From Glandiceps talaboti (taxonomy: Eukaryota; Hemichordata; Enteropneusta; Spengelidae), in assembly GCF_964340395.1 (NCBI RefSeq), contig NC_135551.1, forward strand, positions 28,923,380 to 28,987,379: DNA of 64,000 nt, read 5' to 3'. The translations under genes were made by a program, and so were the position numbers. Of this stretch, positions 20,224 through 34,056 are shown in pieces; positions within the stretch are counted from its first letter, which is position 1; every line of letters begins with the position of its first letter. The notes below the pieces were generated by a model, which worked only from the letters and a program-made list of their open reading frames with translations, did no database searches and had not been told where the DNA came from.

Positions 20224-20774
20224 ATGGACCAACTTGAATACTGGTGTTTATTTACAATTATCTCCATGACAACCGGTATCGTGTCCACAAGGTTACCAAG
20301 TAACAGCTCCTATGATGATTATAGTTTTCAAGAGGACGAAGCGTGCTATGACGAAAACGTTGGACGTCGACTGGACTCCTGTATGTCCGAGACTGGACAA
20401 GTTGTCTGTAACGGTACCATACTACACAGCAAGGGTTGGAGCTGTCATTGTGATGCCAATTGCTTATTGATGGGTGACTGTTGCTATGACTTCGTAGATT
20501 TGTGCCTTGATCAGACACCCAATGCCACTGCTCAACCTAGTGATATGGGTTCAAATGCCAAATATGACCCAGATGATATCTGCGTGCATACCGACTCAGG
20601 CGATTTCACGATGAAGCAAAGTTGTCCCGAGCGATGGATTGAACAATACACCCGAGATCGCTGTACCTACACCATCGATAAAGGTATGTATGTATGTATG
20701 TATGTATGTATGTACGTACGTACGTACGTAATTATGTATGTATGTATGTATGTATGTATGTATGTATGTATGTA

Positions 20775-20809
<35 letters not shown>

Positions 20810-20857
20810 ATGTATGTATGTATGTATGTATGTATGCATGCATGCATGCATGCGTGC

Positions 20858-20893
<36 letters not shown>

Positions 20894-23239
20894 ATGTATG
20901 TATGTATGTATGTATGTATGTATGTATGTATGTATGTATGTATGCCTGTATGTATGTATGTATGTATGTATGTATGTATGTATGTATGTATGTATGTATG
21001 CCTGTATGTATGTATGTATGTATGTATGTATGTATGTATGTATGTATGTATGTATTATGTATGTATGTGTGTGTGTGTGTGTGTGCCTTTGTTTTGTTTG
21101 TTTGTTTTCATTAATTTATTTAGATGAACGTAAAACGTGACTTTTTAGATTTGTGTCACTTTCATGTCATCTGTGAATGCTGCAGTTTCATCCTATACAA
21201 ATATTTAAGTTTCCTTTCACAGAGTTCATCAGATAGATTTGTTGAAGGCATGAATTTCCGTAGGTGCAATAAATCACATTCTATATCATTAATATTATTA
21301 ATATTTAAGCTGTGCCCTATTTATTGACCTAATTTCTTAATATTTCAACAGTATTGTAGAAAGATTTCTGAAAATCCACTATGTATATTTATCATACACA
21401 TCTATAGAAGTCTGTTCTCGGTTTCTTACAGAATATTCCTTTAGGGTTGTGCCAGTGACCGGACCGGATGGTATGATATATCGTAATATATACTGCGCAA
21501 TGTGTAACGGCTTGCCATATATAGATGTGGAAATTTGGAAGGTGCTATTGGTGTGTGACGGGAAAGTTGCAATATCGAATGACCAAATTTTAAGTTTTAA
21601 TAGTAAAGACTTTTGGCGTATAATAGGGGTTATGAATTCGACCTATGATTCCAAACGATGTAAAATGGTGCCGGTTATGAGGGAGAATTCCACTTCCACA
21701 GCAAGGTACTGTGCACATTATATTGGTAAATGTCAGTCATCAATGTATCACAATGATTCACAAATAGGTAAATATCATGCACAAATGTGCCAGTCGTACT
21801 TTTCACTGGTGGTGGGTCACTTTAAGACTGTTCAATCATTGAGATTCAGGCCCACCTACAGAAACATTAATTGTGCTATTTGTAATGGTGATTACAGAAG
21901 TGAGTGTGGTGTAACAGACGGTGACCCAATTAGAGATACCTACAGCCTAAAAATTCTATTTGACCTGCCAACCTTAAATGAAATAAATATGAAAGTGTCA
22001 CTGTATGAGGACGATTATCAGGTATCTCGGAAAGTCTTGTGTCCTAACGATGCTTTCTTTGATCCAATGTTAATGAAATGTATTGCCCTAACTGGCACCA
22101 GTCAAGACCTACAAAACAGTGAATGGAATACGACTAGGTTTAACCGATCTCAAGAGGTGTCGGTATCAGCAAATTCCACAAATGACATAATATCAGCCTG
22201 CAATAACACTGAAGTATTGCGCCTTAACACATCTGAATACAACATCGAAGGTCGTACGCTTGTGTTTCGCTATCAGGGTTCTGTGTATACTACCACCGAC
22301 TTTTATATCTCTGTAACTAATGCATTTGCATATGTTTGTTCTAATTTCACATCTCGAATTATCCCATCAGTTGAATCTGAAAGATGGTTGATTTGGCTGA
22401 CAGTCGCATGTTCTATATTATCTATTAGTTGTCTTACTATACATGTAATCTTTTACTGCATTTCAAAAGAAGGGTTTAATTTCCCAAAGAAACTCATGTT
22501 AAATTTGGTTATATCATTGTTAATTGCCCAGGTTCTTTTCTTGTCTGGAATGGGAATCAATGAATTTCCACAGCTTTGTTTTCCGTTAGCTGCCTGTCTT
22601 CATTACACGTGGTTGGCATCTTTCTGTTGGATGGCTATTGTGAGTTTTGATATGTGTCGAACCTTCCGGTCTGTAGCTACGTCATTACACGTTATCCAGG
22701 GAAAGAAGTTATTGATTGTTTATTTTGTGTGTGGTTGGGGTCTTCCGGCTATTGTTGTGGGATTGCTAGTTGCCATAGATACATGTAAATGCACAGGCCT
22801 CAGAATGGATTACGGAGCAGATGGCGTTTGCTGGATTAGGAACCGGCTTGCCTTGTTGCTGTTCTTTGTGGCGCCAATAACCATGATCGTCATTTTTAAC
22901 AGTGTGTGTGGCGTCCTACTCATCAAAGCTATTAGAAGTAGTTCAAGTGGTGATAGGACGGACAGTATCAGGGGATGGCGAAAACAGACAACGCTGTGTT
23001 TGAAAATATTTACTGTGATTGGTCTGTCTTGGTGTTTTGCTTTGGTTGAAACGTTCATCGATGATGTGGCACTGAGTTTCTTCCTTATCTTTTTCAATTC
23101 TCTGCAAGGAACTTTTGTATTCATAGCTTTTGTTATACACACTGTAATATCAGCTGGTAGTCGTCAAGGAAACCGTCCTAGAACCCGAACTGCACATTGT
23201 CAAGATAATGGTCAACAACCTGATTTTGAATTAGATTAA
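20224..23239 (+). CDS. Somatomedin-B containing class B/adhesion-like seven-TM receptor
   Basis: Two exons, 20224-20683 and 21432-23239, join in phase 1 to give 755 aa. Residues 1-21 are a signal peptide. Residues about 62-94 hold a somatomedin-B core (SCHCDANC, then GDCCYDF, then DLC). The ectodomain carries two copies of a Cys motif, YRNIYCAMCNG near 170 and YRNINCAICNG near 295, plus many N-glycosylation sequons. Seven hydrophobic segments start near 471, 510, 542, 578, 625, 676 and 700. GLSWCFAL in TM6 and LQGTFVF in TM7 fit the secretin/adhesion/Methuselah class. I see no GPS cleavage motif (W...C) before TM1, so autoproteolysis is unlikely. The tail after TM7 is about 30 residues. It should be a plasma-membrane receptor with unknown ligand. 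The donor lies at the edge of a 400-bp (GTAT)n tract. Confidence 0.93.
20684..21084. repeat. (GTAT)n-dominated microsatellite beginning at the receptor's splice donor
   Basis: Compound GTAT, GTAC, GTGT and GCAT units fill the first 400 bases of the intron. The donor GTATGT at 20684 is itself the first repeat unit. Several long open frames (Tyr-Val-Cys-Met periodic) across it are artefacts. Confidence 0.97.
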
Positions 23240-23710
23240 AAGAATACTTGATCCAACAATGATTAAACCTTAATCAATTATGATAGCTGTTACCAAACAA
23301 GAAATTTGACTTAAAAATTACAAAATACAAACTAAAAACTGAAGAACCAGTTTGCGTGTAGGGTTTACAATGATACCATTTCGTTTGAAAGCATTCTAAC
23401 AACCTCTTCGGAAATCCCTTTTAGGGCTAATATATAATTTGAAATGATAGAATTCAGAAACTTTTAATGAACATGACTAGTTTTCGACGCCATAAGCTTC
23501 TAATAAGTACACACCATACCCCATATCGCAGCATCATATCCACTGAGGTACCATCTCTGGCACATAAAACCGGATTTGCTTGTTTTTTGTTATAATTTTG
23601 TTTTGTGGCAGAGTAGTAATGGGCGGTTGGTTGGTAATAATATAGATTTTGCTGATTGAAGTGATAGTAATGGTTTTGTTATTTGTCATGGATGTGGAGG
23701 TGGCGGAGAT

Positions 23711-23729
23711 GATGGTGGTGGTGGTGGTG

Positions 23730-23806
<77 letters not shown>

Positions 23807-23975
23807 TATGATGGTGGTGGTGGTGGTGGTGGTGGTGGTGGTGGTGGCGGCGTCGGTGGTGGACATGGTGGTTGGACATGCTGGTCGAGATATGATGATG
23901 TGATGATGATAATGATGATGATGATGATGGTAGGGGTGGTGGTGGTGGTGGTGGTGGTGGTGGTGGCGGCGGCGG
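23711..23975. repeat. (GGT)n/(AGT)n/(ATG)n trinucleotide tracts
   Basis: Trinucleotide runs downstream of the receptor. They create long poly-Val, poly-Thr, poly-His and poly-Tyr frames on both strands that are not genes. Confidence 0.95.
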
Positions 23976-24619
23976 TGGGAGTGGTGACAATAGTGATGGC
24001 TTTGTTTTGAGGAGGCAGTGATGATGAAGATATTGACAGTGATATCGATGACGCGGCGATTGATTGTGGTTATGATAATCGAAGTGGCTGTCGATGAGCT
24101 GTAGTGCATGATAGTGGTGGTGGTGATAGAAGTGATAATTCATGAGAAATATTCATGACATTTTTGAACAATTGACTGTTTTGTCAAATGAATGTGTATC
24201 ACAGTCAACAGTTCGAATGTACTTGCCTGCAATCACTATTACTTAAATTGATATGTATGAAAGATGTATATTCCGAATGGCTTTATGTCAAAGGTGGAAA
24301 TGTCTTTGCTCTTTTCTCAGCCTAAGACAGTCGTCATTACCACTTATTTGGCAAATTATTGAAAATTGGGATGATGGTAATATACTACATAATAATTCTT
24401 TTTTAAAAGCACTCTACACTACGTCTTAATGCACTGTACAATGGAAAGTGTATGCATGTGGAAATGTAATACTTCACACTCGGTAGTAAAGATGAGTTCT
24501 AAAATTGCGTATTATCAGACAGTTGTACAATCTCAGCGAATGCTAAAAGGAAGCTCGTGCAACATAATTTGAACCTAATTTGACTGAATAGGCTCTGAAG
24601 CCATAATTTTAAAAGTGCA

Positions 24620-26790
24620 TGTTCTATACGCCTGAATTACAGTGTATTTTCTATACGCCTGAATTACAGTGTATTTTCTATATACCTGAATAACAGTGTA
24701 TTTTCTATACGCCTGAATTACAGTGTACTTTCTATATGCCCGAATTACTATATTTTCTATGTGTCTGAATTACTGTATTTTCTGTGTGCCTGAATTACAG
24801 TGTATTTTCTATACGCCTGAATTACAGTGTATTTTCTATACGCCTGAACTACAGTGTATTTTCTATACGCCTGATTTAAAGTGTATTTTCTATACGCCTG
24901 AATTACAGTGTACTTTCTATATGCCTGAATTACAGTGTATTTTCTATACGCCTGAATTACAGTGTATTTTCTATACGCCTGATTTAAAGTGTATTTTCTA
25001 TACGCCTGATTTACAGTGTATTTTCTATACGCCTGAATTACAGTGTATTTTCTATACGCCTGAATTACAGTGTATTTTCTATACGCCTGAACTACAGTGT
25101 ATTTTCTATACGCCTGATTTAAAGTGTATTTTCTATACGCCTGAATTACAGTGTACTTTCTATATGCCTGAATTACAGTGTATTTTCTATACGCCTGATT
25201 TACAGTGTATTTTCTGTACGCCTGATTTAAAGTGTATTTTCTATACGCCTGAATTACAGTGTACTTTCTATATGCCTGAATTACAGTGTATTTTCTATAC
25301 GCCTGAATTACATTGTATTTTCTATACGCCTGAATTACAGTGTACTTTCTATATGCCTGAATTACATTGTATTTTCTATATGCCTGAATTACTGTATTTT
25401 CTATATGTCTGATTTACATTGTATTTTCTATATGCCTGAATTACAGTGTATTTTCTATACGCCTGAATTACATTGTATTTTCTATACGCCTGAATTACAG
25501 TGTATTTTCTATATGCCTGATTTACATTGTATTTTCTATACGCCTGAATTACAGTGTATTTTCTATACGCCTGAATTAATGTATTTTCTTAATGCCTGAA
25601 TTACAGTGATTTTGTCTCCATGCCTGAATTACAGTGTATTTTACTGTATGCGTGAATTGCAGTGTATTTTCTATATGGCTGAATTACAGTGAATTTTCTG
25701 TATGATTGAAATACAGAGTTTTCTCTATGTCTGAATAACTGAATTTTCCTTGATTGAATTACAATGAATTTTCTCTACGATTGAATTACAATGAATTTTC
25801 TCTACGATTGAACTACAGTGAATTTTCTCTTCTGAATTACAGTGAATTTTCTCTACATCTGAATTACAGCGAATTTTATCTACGTCTGAATTACAGTGAA
25901 TTTCATCTATGTCTGAATTACAGTGAATTTTATCCATGTCTGAATTACAATGAATTTTCTCTATGTCTGAATTACAGTGAATTTTCTCTGTCTGAATTAC
26001 AGTGAATTTCATCAATGTCTGAATTACAGTGAATTTTATCTATGTCTGAATTACAATGAATTTTCTATATGCCTGAATTACTGTATTTTCTATATGTCTG
26101 ATTTACATTGTATTTTCTATACGCCTGAATTACAGTGTATTTTCTATACGCCTGAATTACATTGTATTTTCTATACGCCTGAATTACAGTGTATTTTCTA
26201 TATGCCTGATTTACATTGTATTTTCTATACGCCTGAATTACAGTGTATTTTCTATACGCCTGAATTAATGTATTTTCTTAATGCCTGAATTACAGTGATT
26301 TTGTCTCCATGCCTGAATTACAGTGTATTTTACTGTATGCGTGAATTGCAGTGTATTTTCTATATGGCTGAATTACAGTGAATTTTCTGTATGATTGAAA
26401 TACAGAGTTTTCTCTATGTCTGAATAACTGAATTTTCCTTGATTGAATTACAATGAATTTTCTCTACGATTGAACTACAGTGAATTTTCTCTTCTGAATT
26501 ACAGTGAATTTTATCTACGTCTGAATTACAGTGAATTTCATCTATGTCTGAATTACAGTGAATTTTATCCATGTCTGAATTACAATGAATTTTCTCTATG
26601 TCTGAATTACAGTGAATTTTCTCTGTCTGAATTACAGTGAATTTCATCAATGTCTGAATTACAGTGAATTTTATCTATGTCTGAATTACAATGAATTTTC
26701 TCTATGTCTGAATTACAGTGAATTTTCTCTATGTCTGAAATGCAGTGAATTCTCTCTACGACTGAATAACAGTGTTATAGATGTTTTGTG
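24620..26790. repeat. 27-bp minisatellite array with higher-order duplication
   Basis: Roughly 80 tandem units of 27 bp, each built on TGAATTACAGTG plus a TTTTCTATACG-like half. Because 27 is a multiple of three, frames stay open (nine-residue period CIFYTPELQ on the plus strand, KIHCNSD on the minus). The left part has mainly TACGCC-type units and the right part CTCTACG/CTATGTC-type units. A block starting near 25390 recurs near 26079 (offset about 689 bp), shortened by unit losses. No signal peptide, splice logic or unique flanking coding sequence is seen, so it is treated as a satellite. Confidence 0.9.
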
Positions 26791-27561
26791 TCGATAATTT
26801 GTGTAGATAGGTAGAACCCAAAAAAATACATTTCTTGAAATTTGTAAGCATTTTCTTGTAAATCTGTAAGCATTACGCCCTCTAAAAGAACTACTCCATT
26901 TGCTTCTTAAAGTTATTGAGATGTAGATTTAATGTGTGACCTTGGATTTCATGTCGGTCCATTATAATCAATAAATGTTTGTTATTGCAAATGATCTTGT
27001 TTACGCCCTATTTTTTCTGTCTTTCTCAAGAACATATGGCAGAGATGCTCCAACAATTTTAAAAGAAGCGGTGGATAGTTATTTGTCAACTTCGACCCTA
27101 TCTTATTTTATTCTACGATGTTTTCTTCGTTCAGTCATGGAAAATATGAGTAACCTGGAAGGCTTTGTCATTACGAGTCGTAAATTGTATCGTGTCAACC
27201 CCTTAGGTCACGAGTATTTTTCAATAGGAATTAAAACGGTATTCGAGAAAACTACAATTCTATCAATCTTAGACATATATTGGTCCATATAGAAGAAAAT
27301 ATATTGGAAGTTACCCGAGGTTCATTTCCTTGCGATCGTTCGATGTAGTACACGTCGTTTTATCATTTATAATGACCAAATGAGTCCAAGTGTTCAAATC
27401 GCCATCATTTCTCTCAAATTTTCAAATATGCTGGTTACCCTGTTCGAACGTAAAATATTGAAATGATTGTATATAATGTTCTTCACCCACCACGCACGCA
27501 CGCACACATACGCACACACTTTTTTCGGTCCGTAAAGAAGGATATATGTTAGGGGTGAAAA

Positions 27562-27645
<84 letters not shown>

Positions 27646-27669
27646 GTCTGTCTGTCTGTCTGTCTGTCA

Positions 27670-27703
<34 letters not shown>

Positions 27704-27709
27704 GTCTGT
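27562..27709. repeat. (CTGT)n microsatellite
   Basis: About 36 CTGT units with a few TGTC interruptions, immediately before the dispersed repeat sequence at 27710-27925. Confidence 0.95.
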
Positions 27710-27832
27710 ATCACCATTCTAAAATCGACTGGCTCAATTCAAACGACATTTGGTACATGTGTAGATTAATGGCAAGAACTGATTAGGTTTTAGTAAACTT
27801 TCCATGAATATTAATGAGCAACCTACGTACTT

Positions 27833-27925
27833 AATGGTTTCGGTAATTAGGCTATATCTCATGAATGCAAGCTTCAAATTCAATATAATTTGGTACATAC
27901 TTTTGCGATACCAAAGCACATCTAT
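27833..27925 (+). repeat. Dispersed repeat copy (partner at 17652-17740, inverted)
   Basis: Sequence from GGTAATTAGGCTATATCTC to GCGATACCAAAG matches the reverse complement of 17652-17740 with few substitutions. This is direct evidence of a repeat family. Class unknown. Confidence 0.7.
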
Positions 27926-30900
27926 TATCCTAAAATATTATCGATTTAGCTTTCAGTTTATAAGATATTGGCATTTTCCGGTAATTAGACGCGGTGGCCA
28001 CACAAAAGAAAGTTGTCGTTTCTGGTCAGGAAACGTGTTACATGTTGTGGTTGGCTGTAAGATCGCATCTGCAGGCAGCCATGCTGGAGAATTTGCCTAC
28101 ATAAATTCAAACAATCTTTTCACTATTTGAAAAATGAAAATCTTGTTTTTACTTTGTTCGATACGCCCGCGTCCGAGCAGCCGAGGAAGTTGCCGGTGAA
28201 ATTTGTGCCAATGCTGGTGAATTCTATAAATATCGGCATTCAGCTGGTGACATTCTAAATTTTCTGGTATATAAACGGTGAAATTTCAAACCGTACCAGC
28301 ATTTGAACGGCAATTTTGAAGGTCGCACTTGCAAGTAATTTATACCTCGCAGTGTAGACGAAATATCCTGACTGACATTCTCTGACTCCAATGTATCAAA
28401 ACATATGAAGACAGACAACGCTGTTGACGTTAGTTTTGATTGAAACTTCCATTAGATAACAATGGACAACCATTCACGTGAGCAGTGTACACAAATCTGA
28501 TAGGTTTGTTGTTGTACATGACTATGTCGGCACACCTTCGATTTGCCCTTTTCTGGTTTTTCATTGGATGGCTACTCCCGTTTGCCCCTGACATTGGTGA
28601 TTTTAAAATATTTTAGTTCAACGTCTCTCCACAAATCATGACAGTTTGACCGAGTACCTACACAGCGGAGAACCACTGGTTCCAGTATGAATAAAACGAC
28701 ATATAGGCCATTTCTTTTCTCCAGCTAGTAAGCCGGGTACCAGTGATGGAAATGATGAACAACCCACTAATCACATCAAGACAACAGGCGACGTTTCAAA
28801 TGTGGTGGCTTGAAAAGTTCAATTGTCACAGTCTGGAAAATCTATTGATGTAACAATGGCACGATGGCTTGAACAATGTGATTGGATGAACATCCATACC
28901 AGTGAAGACAGTCGGCAGCAAGTACCTAATAGATGGCAGTATTTACAAAGTATGGCGTTGATACTGTAAATCCTCGAAAGGGAAGTCTGATTTCGATTTG
29001 GAACGGGGAAAATTGGTTGAAAAACAAACAAACTTTAATGGAACACTCCGTTTCGGTGACACACGTTCGAGCGAATTCAAAGACATATTATTTAGTGAAA
29101 CCAGCGGTGGCCAGTCCCTTGGTGAAAACCCTTGGTATAACTAGTACTTAAATGGTGATAACAAAATAGCAGAAATGAAAAATTAAATAAAGAAAAATAT
29201 TGCCTATCTGATAGCCAAACAAGAACTGCCATTTTCACTATTTCCGAGTTATTGCTACTACTCAGAAAAAATGGCGTCGGTGTTAAATCCAACCTATGAT
29301 AACACTCACAAATGCTCAGAAATGATCGGAACAATTGCAGGAATGACTTAGCTAACGGTATCAGAAACGAAGCTAAATATATTTGTATTTTGATTAATGG
29401 CGATACTGAGAGCTATGAAAGAGTGTGAAATATATACATATAGACAAACCGTAAACTCGTGATGAATTTAGTTGGACAGAAGGAAGTTCAACACGCACAT
29501 GCCGATGGTGGTGTTAGTGCGACAAAAACTATATGTGACAAAGTTGATGAAAGTTTGACGAAAAATAAAACAATAAGCTCAAATAAATGAAAACTTGTTT
29601 GAAATAAATAATGTTAACATGGAATAAAAGTGGATTCCATCGAAAAACTACACATAAATGGTTAAAATTAGTTTGTAACTCCGCAAAATATATAATACTA
29701 TAGCTAAAATGAGAATAATACTTTTGGCCTGTACCTGGGAATTTTACCTTTGTATATCTCTTTTCATACTTATAATACATCACATAATACAACGACTTTT
29801 TAGCACATGTCCTAGAAGAATTTTTTTACTGTCTTCAAATGGTCAGTAAGTTTTTAAAAAAACTTTAGTCTGCAACTTTAACTTTTACTAAACATGTCAT
29901 CACTTTTTCACAATTACTTAGCCATCTATTGATATTGTTTAAATGGAAATCCTGACATTTGTCACGAAAATGGATAATAATTGGCCATTTAGTAAAATGT
30001 ACTTATCCTTTGATAACCATAGGATGTACATTTTACCTAATGAGCAATTATAGTCCATTTCGTGCCAAATTTCGGGATTTCCGTCTCTCAAAAGGAGTGA
30101 AAAGTAACAATTATGATGGTGTTTTAATAGTAACATTTTGACATCTAACTACCGTTTTTTTGTCTTTCACAACAGATTTCAACTTTTCATTTCTACTTTT
30201 CTTTGGTGATTACAGTATCGTATATTGGGAAATCATGAATAAACAGTCTCAGAGGATCCGAATATAATGGGAAACGATCGAAAGGTGCCGACCCTTTGAT
30301 AATGACACCAATTCATGTTTCAAATAAATGGCAACTCTAAGCAACTGGTTATACCATGCATGTATTCTGCATGGTTAAGGGAGCCTTCAGTAATTACAGG
30401 TGCTTAGGTGGGGGGGGGGGGGTCCGGAGTAATGAGAGAGGCTTATATTTTACAAATTCGCTCTCGGAGAGGGACATGTTTTAGAAAGTGGAATTAGGGG
30501 AGGGTCACATTTTACTTTAAATCATTGTAGTATCTAACTCTGCATTATTTTATCATTCTGGCATGTGGGTGAACGGTGTGTTAAGATATTTGGGGTGATG
30601 TGGTAGGGTGGGAATGTTTATCGTAGCATCTTTGCCATTGACTTTGAAACTTTCGACCATTTTCACGTCTGGAAGCAACTGAACCCATAGTTTTGAAATA
30701 TTTCAACAGGCAGCAGGGCGAGGGTCTTGTGTTGGAGAAAGGAAATTGAGGGCGCGGCACTTTTTACAAATTGGAATTGGGGAGGGTAACATTGTACACA
30801 ACAGAGCGGGCTTGATTCCCCCCCCCCCTCGTAATTTCTGAAGACTCCCTAAGTGTTTACTTATTCGGTGTACGAATTCTGAAGTAACTTATTGATCATG

Positions 30901-30939
30901 ACATTTTTAGGTACCATCAACCCCCCCCCCCCCTCCTCT

Positions 30940-32373
30940 TCAATTCTCATCATCATTATCATCATCATTAAGCATGGGCTTTTCTTCATCTGTAACAAAA
31001 CTGTTGGTCTTTGAGACGGAAGTTCCATGGTTTTGAGAATGTGTGACGACGTATGGTAGCATGGAGATGAAACACAGACACGATGCTGTAATTCCAATAC
31101 CATGGGTTCGTTTATCGATAATAAGGTATGGTACGTGTTTGTTCAATATTAGTAGTGCTGCTGTACCAAACATTCCTAGAAATAAACAAAAATCAGTTAA
31201 TTTTTCAGTTGATAGATAAATCGTGGGCTCAGAAGAAACTACCAATCAATTAACCAAGCAATTATTCAGTGAAGGAATAGTAATTAAAGTGACTCAAGCT
31301 GAGATTATAAGCTTTTTCAATCAAGTAGTTAAAATAAAACCACATAATGTCATTGCATGTTTTTATAACATTACAATTGTCTTTTGGTATTGTTAGAACA
31401 GTTGATTGCATACTAGAGATTTCCTGAACATTTTTTGTACGTATGATAAATTACGTCATCAGATTATTTATGAGTTATATCTCAATGCCAGGTTTGCGTT
31501 CAATCAATTGCAAGTTATGGTTAAGTGTACAACAGTAAGCGGACACTAGAGGGCGGTATACTAATGATATAAATTACATCATCAGATCATTTATGAGTTA
31601 TATCCTAATACCAGGTTTAAGTTCAGTCAGTTGCAAGTGGTGGTTAAGTATGCTTCAGTAAGTACAATAATGTGAGAACCTTTAATATGAAACAACAACT
31701 ACTGAACGTAACGCCAAAATATCTATAGGTGCAGCTTGTGCACCTTTAATAGAGCAATCAATTTGTCAGCCAGTCAGCCATTCACTCAGGCTAGGTAGGC
31801 GAAGTAATAAGCAATAGATCTATCAATCGATCGATCGATCGAGAAAAAAATTCAAAATGTAATATACACGGGCAAATGATTATATTTTAGAAAGAACAAG
31901 AATGAATTGAAAGTGTGAAACCGTTTTGGTTAAAATATAAGTTACGTAAGTTGATACATGAGCTTCAATACGTGACGTCACCGCTAATTATGGCAGTTAT
32001 TTTACAGTGAAACAGTAACATTTAAAATCTTGTTCATTATAAGTTATACTATTCTCCTCCTTACATTTATAGTATATTTAGAATTATACAATTTTCCACG
32101 CACCCCAATAAATACACATACATACATACATACATACATACATACATACATACATACATACATACATACATACATACATACATACATACATACATACAGA
32201 CATCCACACACACACACATACACATACATACATACATACATACATACATACATACATACATACATACATACACACACACATACATACACACACACATACA
32301 TACATACATACATACATACATACATACATGCATACATGCATACATGCAGACATACATACATACATACATACAT

Positions 32374-32404
<31 letters not shown>

Positions 32405-33987
32405 TACATACATACATACATACATACATACATACATACATACATACATACATACATACATACATACATACACATACATACATACATACACACACATACA
32501 TACACACATACACACACATACATACATACATACATACATACATACATACATACATACATACATACATACATACATACATACATACATACATACATACATA
32601 CATACATACATACATACATACATACATACATGTACATGTGTAGGGGGGAGAATAGCAGAGGGGGGAAGGAAATCATTACAGCTATGTAATATGGATTAAA
32701 GAGACTGTCTAGATACATTATGTCGTTCTGTTCCCATTACCAGGACACGGTGTATCTCACAGACTAAACAATTTCTAACAACACTGCCACTTAAAGAAGG
32801 ACACGGAAAAGCATGAAATGAATATAAATCAAGTTTATAGTCAGAGACAGAAATAAATTTAATGTAACATTAAAACCATGAAGGGAAAAGACTAAGATTC
32901 CAAGTCCTTGTTATTTACAACGTATATCTAGTTCAGTCAGTTCTACTAAGCAAATTTAATTCCTAATTGCACACCTTTCAGCTCACCAAATTTATCAGAT
33001 GACTTTATGATTAGGGTAGCAAGGATTGTATGTTACATACACACGTGACTAAGAAGTACCCCGGTCAGTTAGGTTGTATTCCAATGAACCTCCATCAAAC
33101 CAAGAAGTACCCCAATCAGTTAGGTTGTATTCCAGTGAACCTCCACCAAACCAAAGGTGGTCTCCCATCTGTCCCCAAATATATCACGTATGTGAAAATT
33201 ACTGTTACTAGTCGTAGTAACTTTTGAAGTTCATTTGATTTCAAGTAATAGTACGTGTTTACATTACTAGAAGTACCTTTTTCATTATATCAGGAAATAG
33301 ACCTTACTTTAGAAAATCGGGCTTGACCTCATTGTGAGACCATTTCCTCATAAGAACTAATAAAAATTGTGTAGTTCCGGTTACGCTCAATTTTAGAATA
33401 ATTGGGGTAGGTAGATTTTCAATTTTATTCTATCATTTTTTTTCTGTGTTAGTCAGGGTTCCATTGTTTTCTAAATGGTCTATATGTTGTTTATTTCATC
33501 CTGTCAGATGTAAAGCCATTACAGATTGGAAAAACAGTTTTAGAGTATCTTTTTAAGTTGATGGCAGTTTCCGCATCCACTATTTCTTATCACACTTCAC
33601 AATTTTTTGTGATTTTATTATTTTTTTCTCGAATACGTAAAAAAAGTTTAGGGTCGGCAGTGAAAAGCTAGGTGGGGTCGGGTAACCGGAACTAAACAAT
33701 TTATTTAGGCCTAAATAGAAACGATAAATGGTAACAGAGCTGTGGTTCGTCCGCTATTCATTTCATTACAAACAAAATTGCTAATTTATCAGTAAATGCC
33801 CAATTATGTGATACAAAAAACAGTGGTTCAAATGATATCTGGGAAATCTGTATCGACCCACTGAGCAGTGAAATGTGGTGAGATTGACCATGAAGGTCAA
33901 CTTTAACTTTCTAACATCAATACCTGTAAACTTCAATTTGTCTATTAGAGTCAATGACAAAGTAGAAACACGTCTTCCTTCCCACCC

Positions 33988-34056
<69 letters not shown>

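Larger units (their letters stand above)
26791..30939. other. Long stretch without recognised gene
   Basis: AT-rich DNA with a (CTGT)n tract, one dispersed repeat (27833-27925), G or C homopolymer runs near 30410-30422, 30819-30828 and 30920-30933, and several unremarkable short frames. No exon could be supported. Confidence 0.5.

Noticed and set aside
20684-21140. Long frames of Tyr-Val-Cys-Met repeats (also at 3883-4286, 32030-32718, 37886-38406)
   Set aside because: They are translations of (GTAT)n/(CATA)n microsatellites, open in several frames on both strands.
23534-24143. Poly-Thr, poly-His, poly-Tyr and poly-Val frames
   Set aside because: They come from trinucleotide tracts; no splice or start logic.
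24620-26790. CRISPR-like regular spacing
   Set aside because: Units are contiguous 27-bp copies without unique spacers, in a eukaryotic genome.
26975-27292. 105-codon plus-strand frame
   Set aside because: No domain, no splice-site context and no similarity I recognise.
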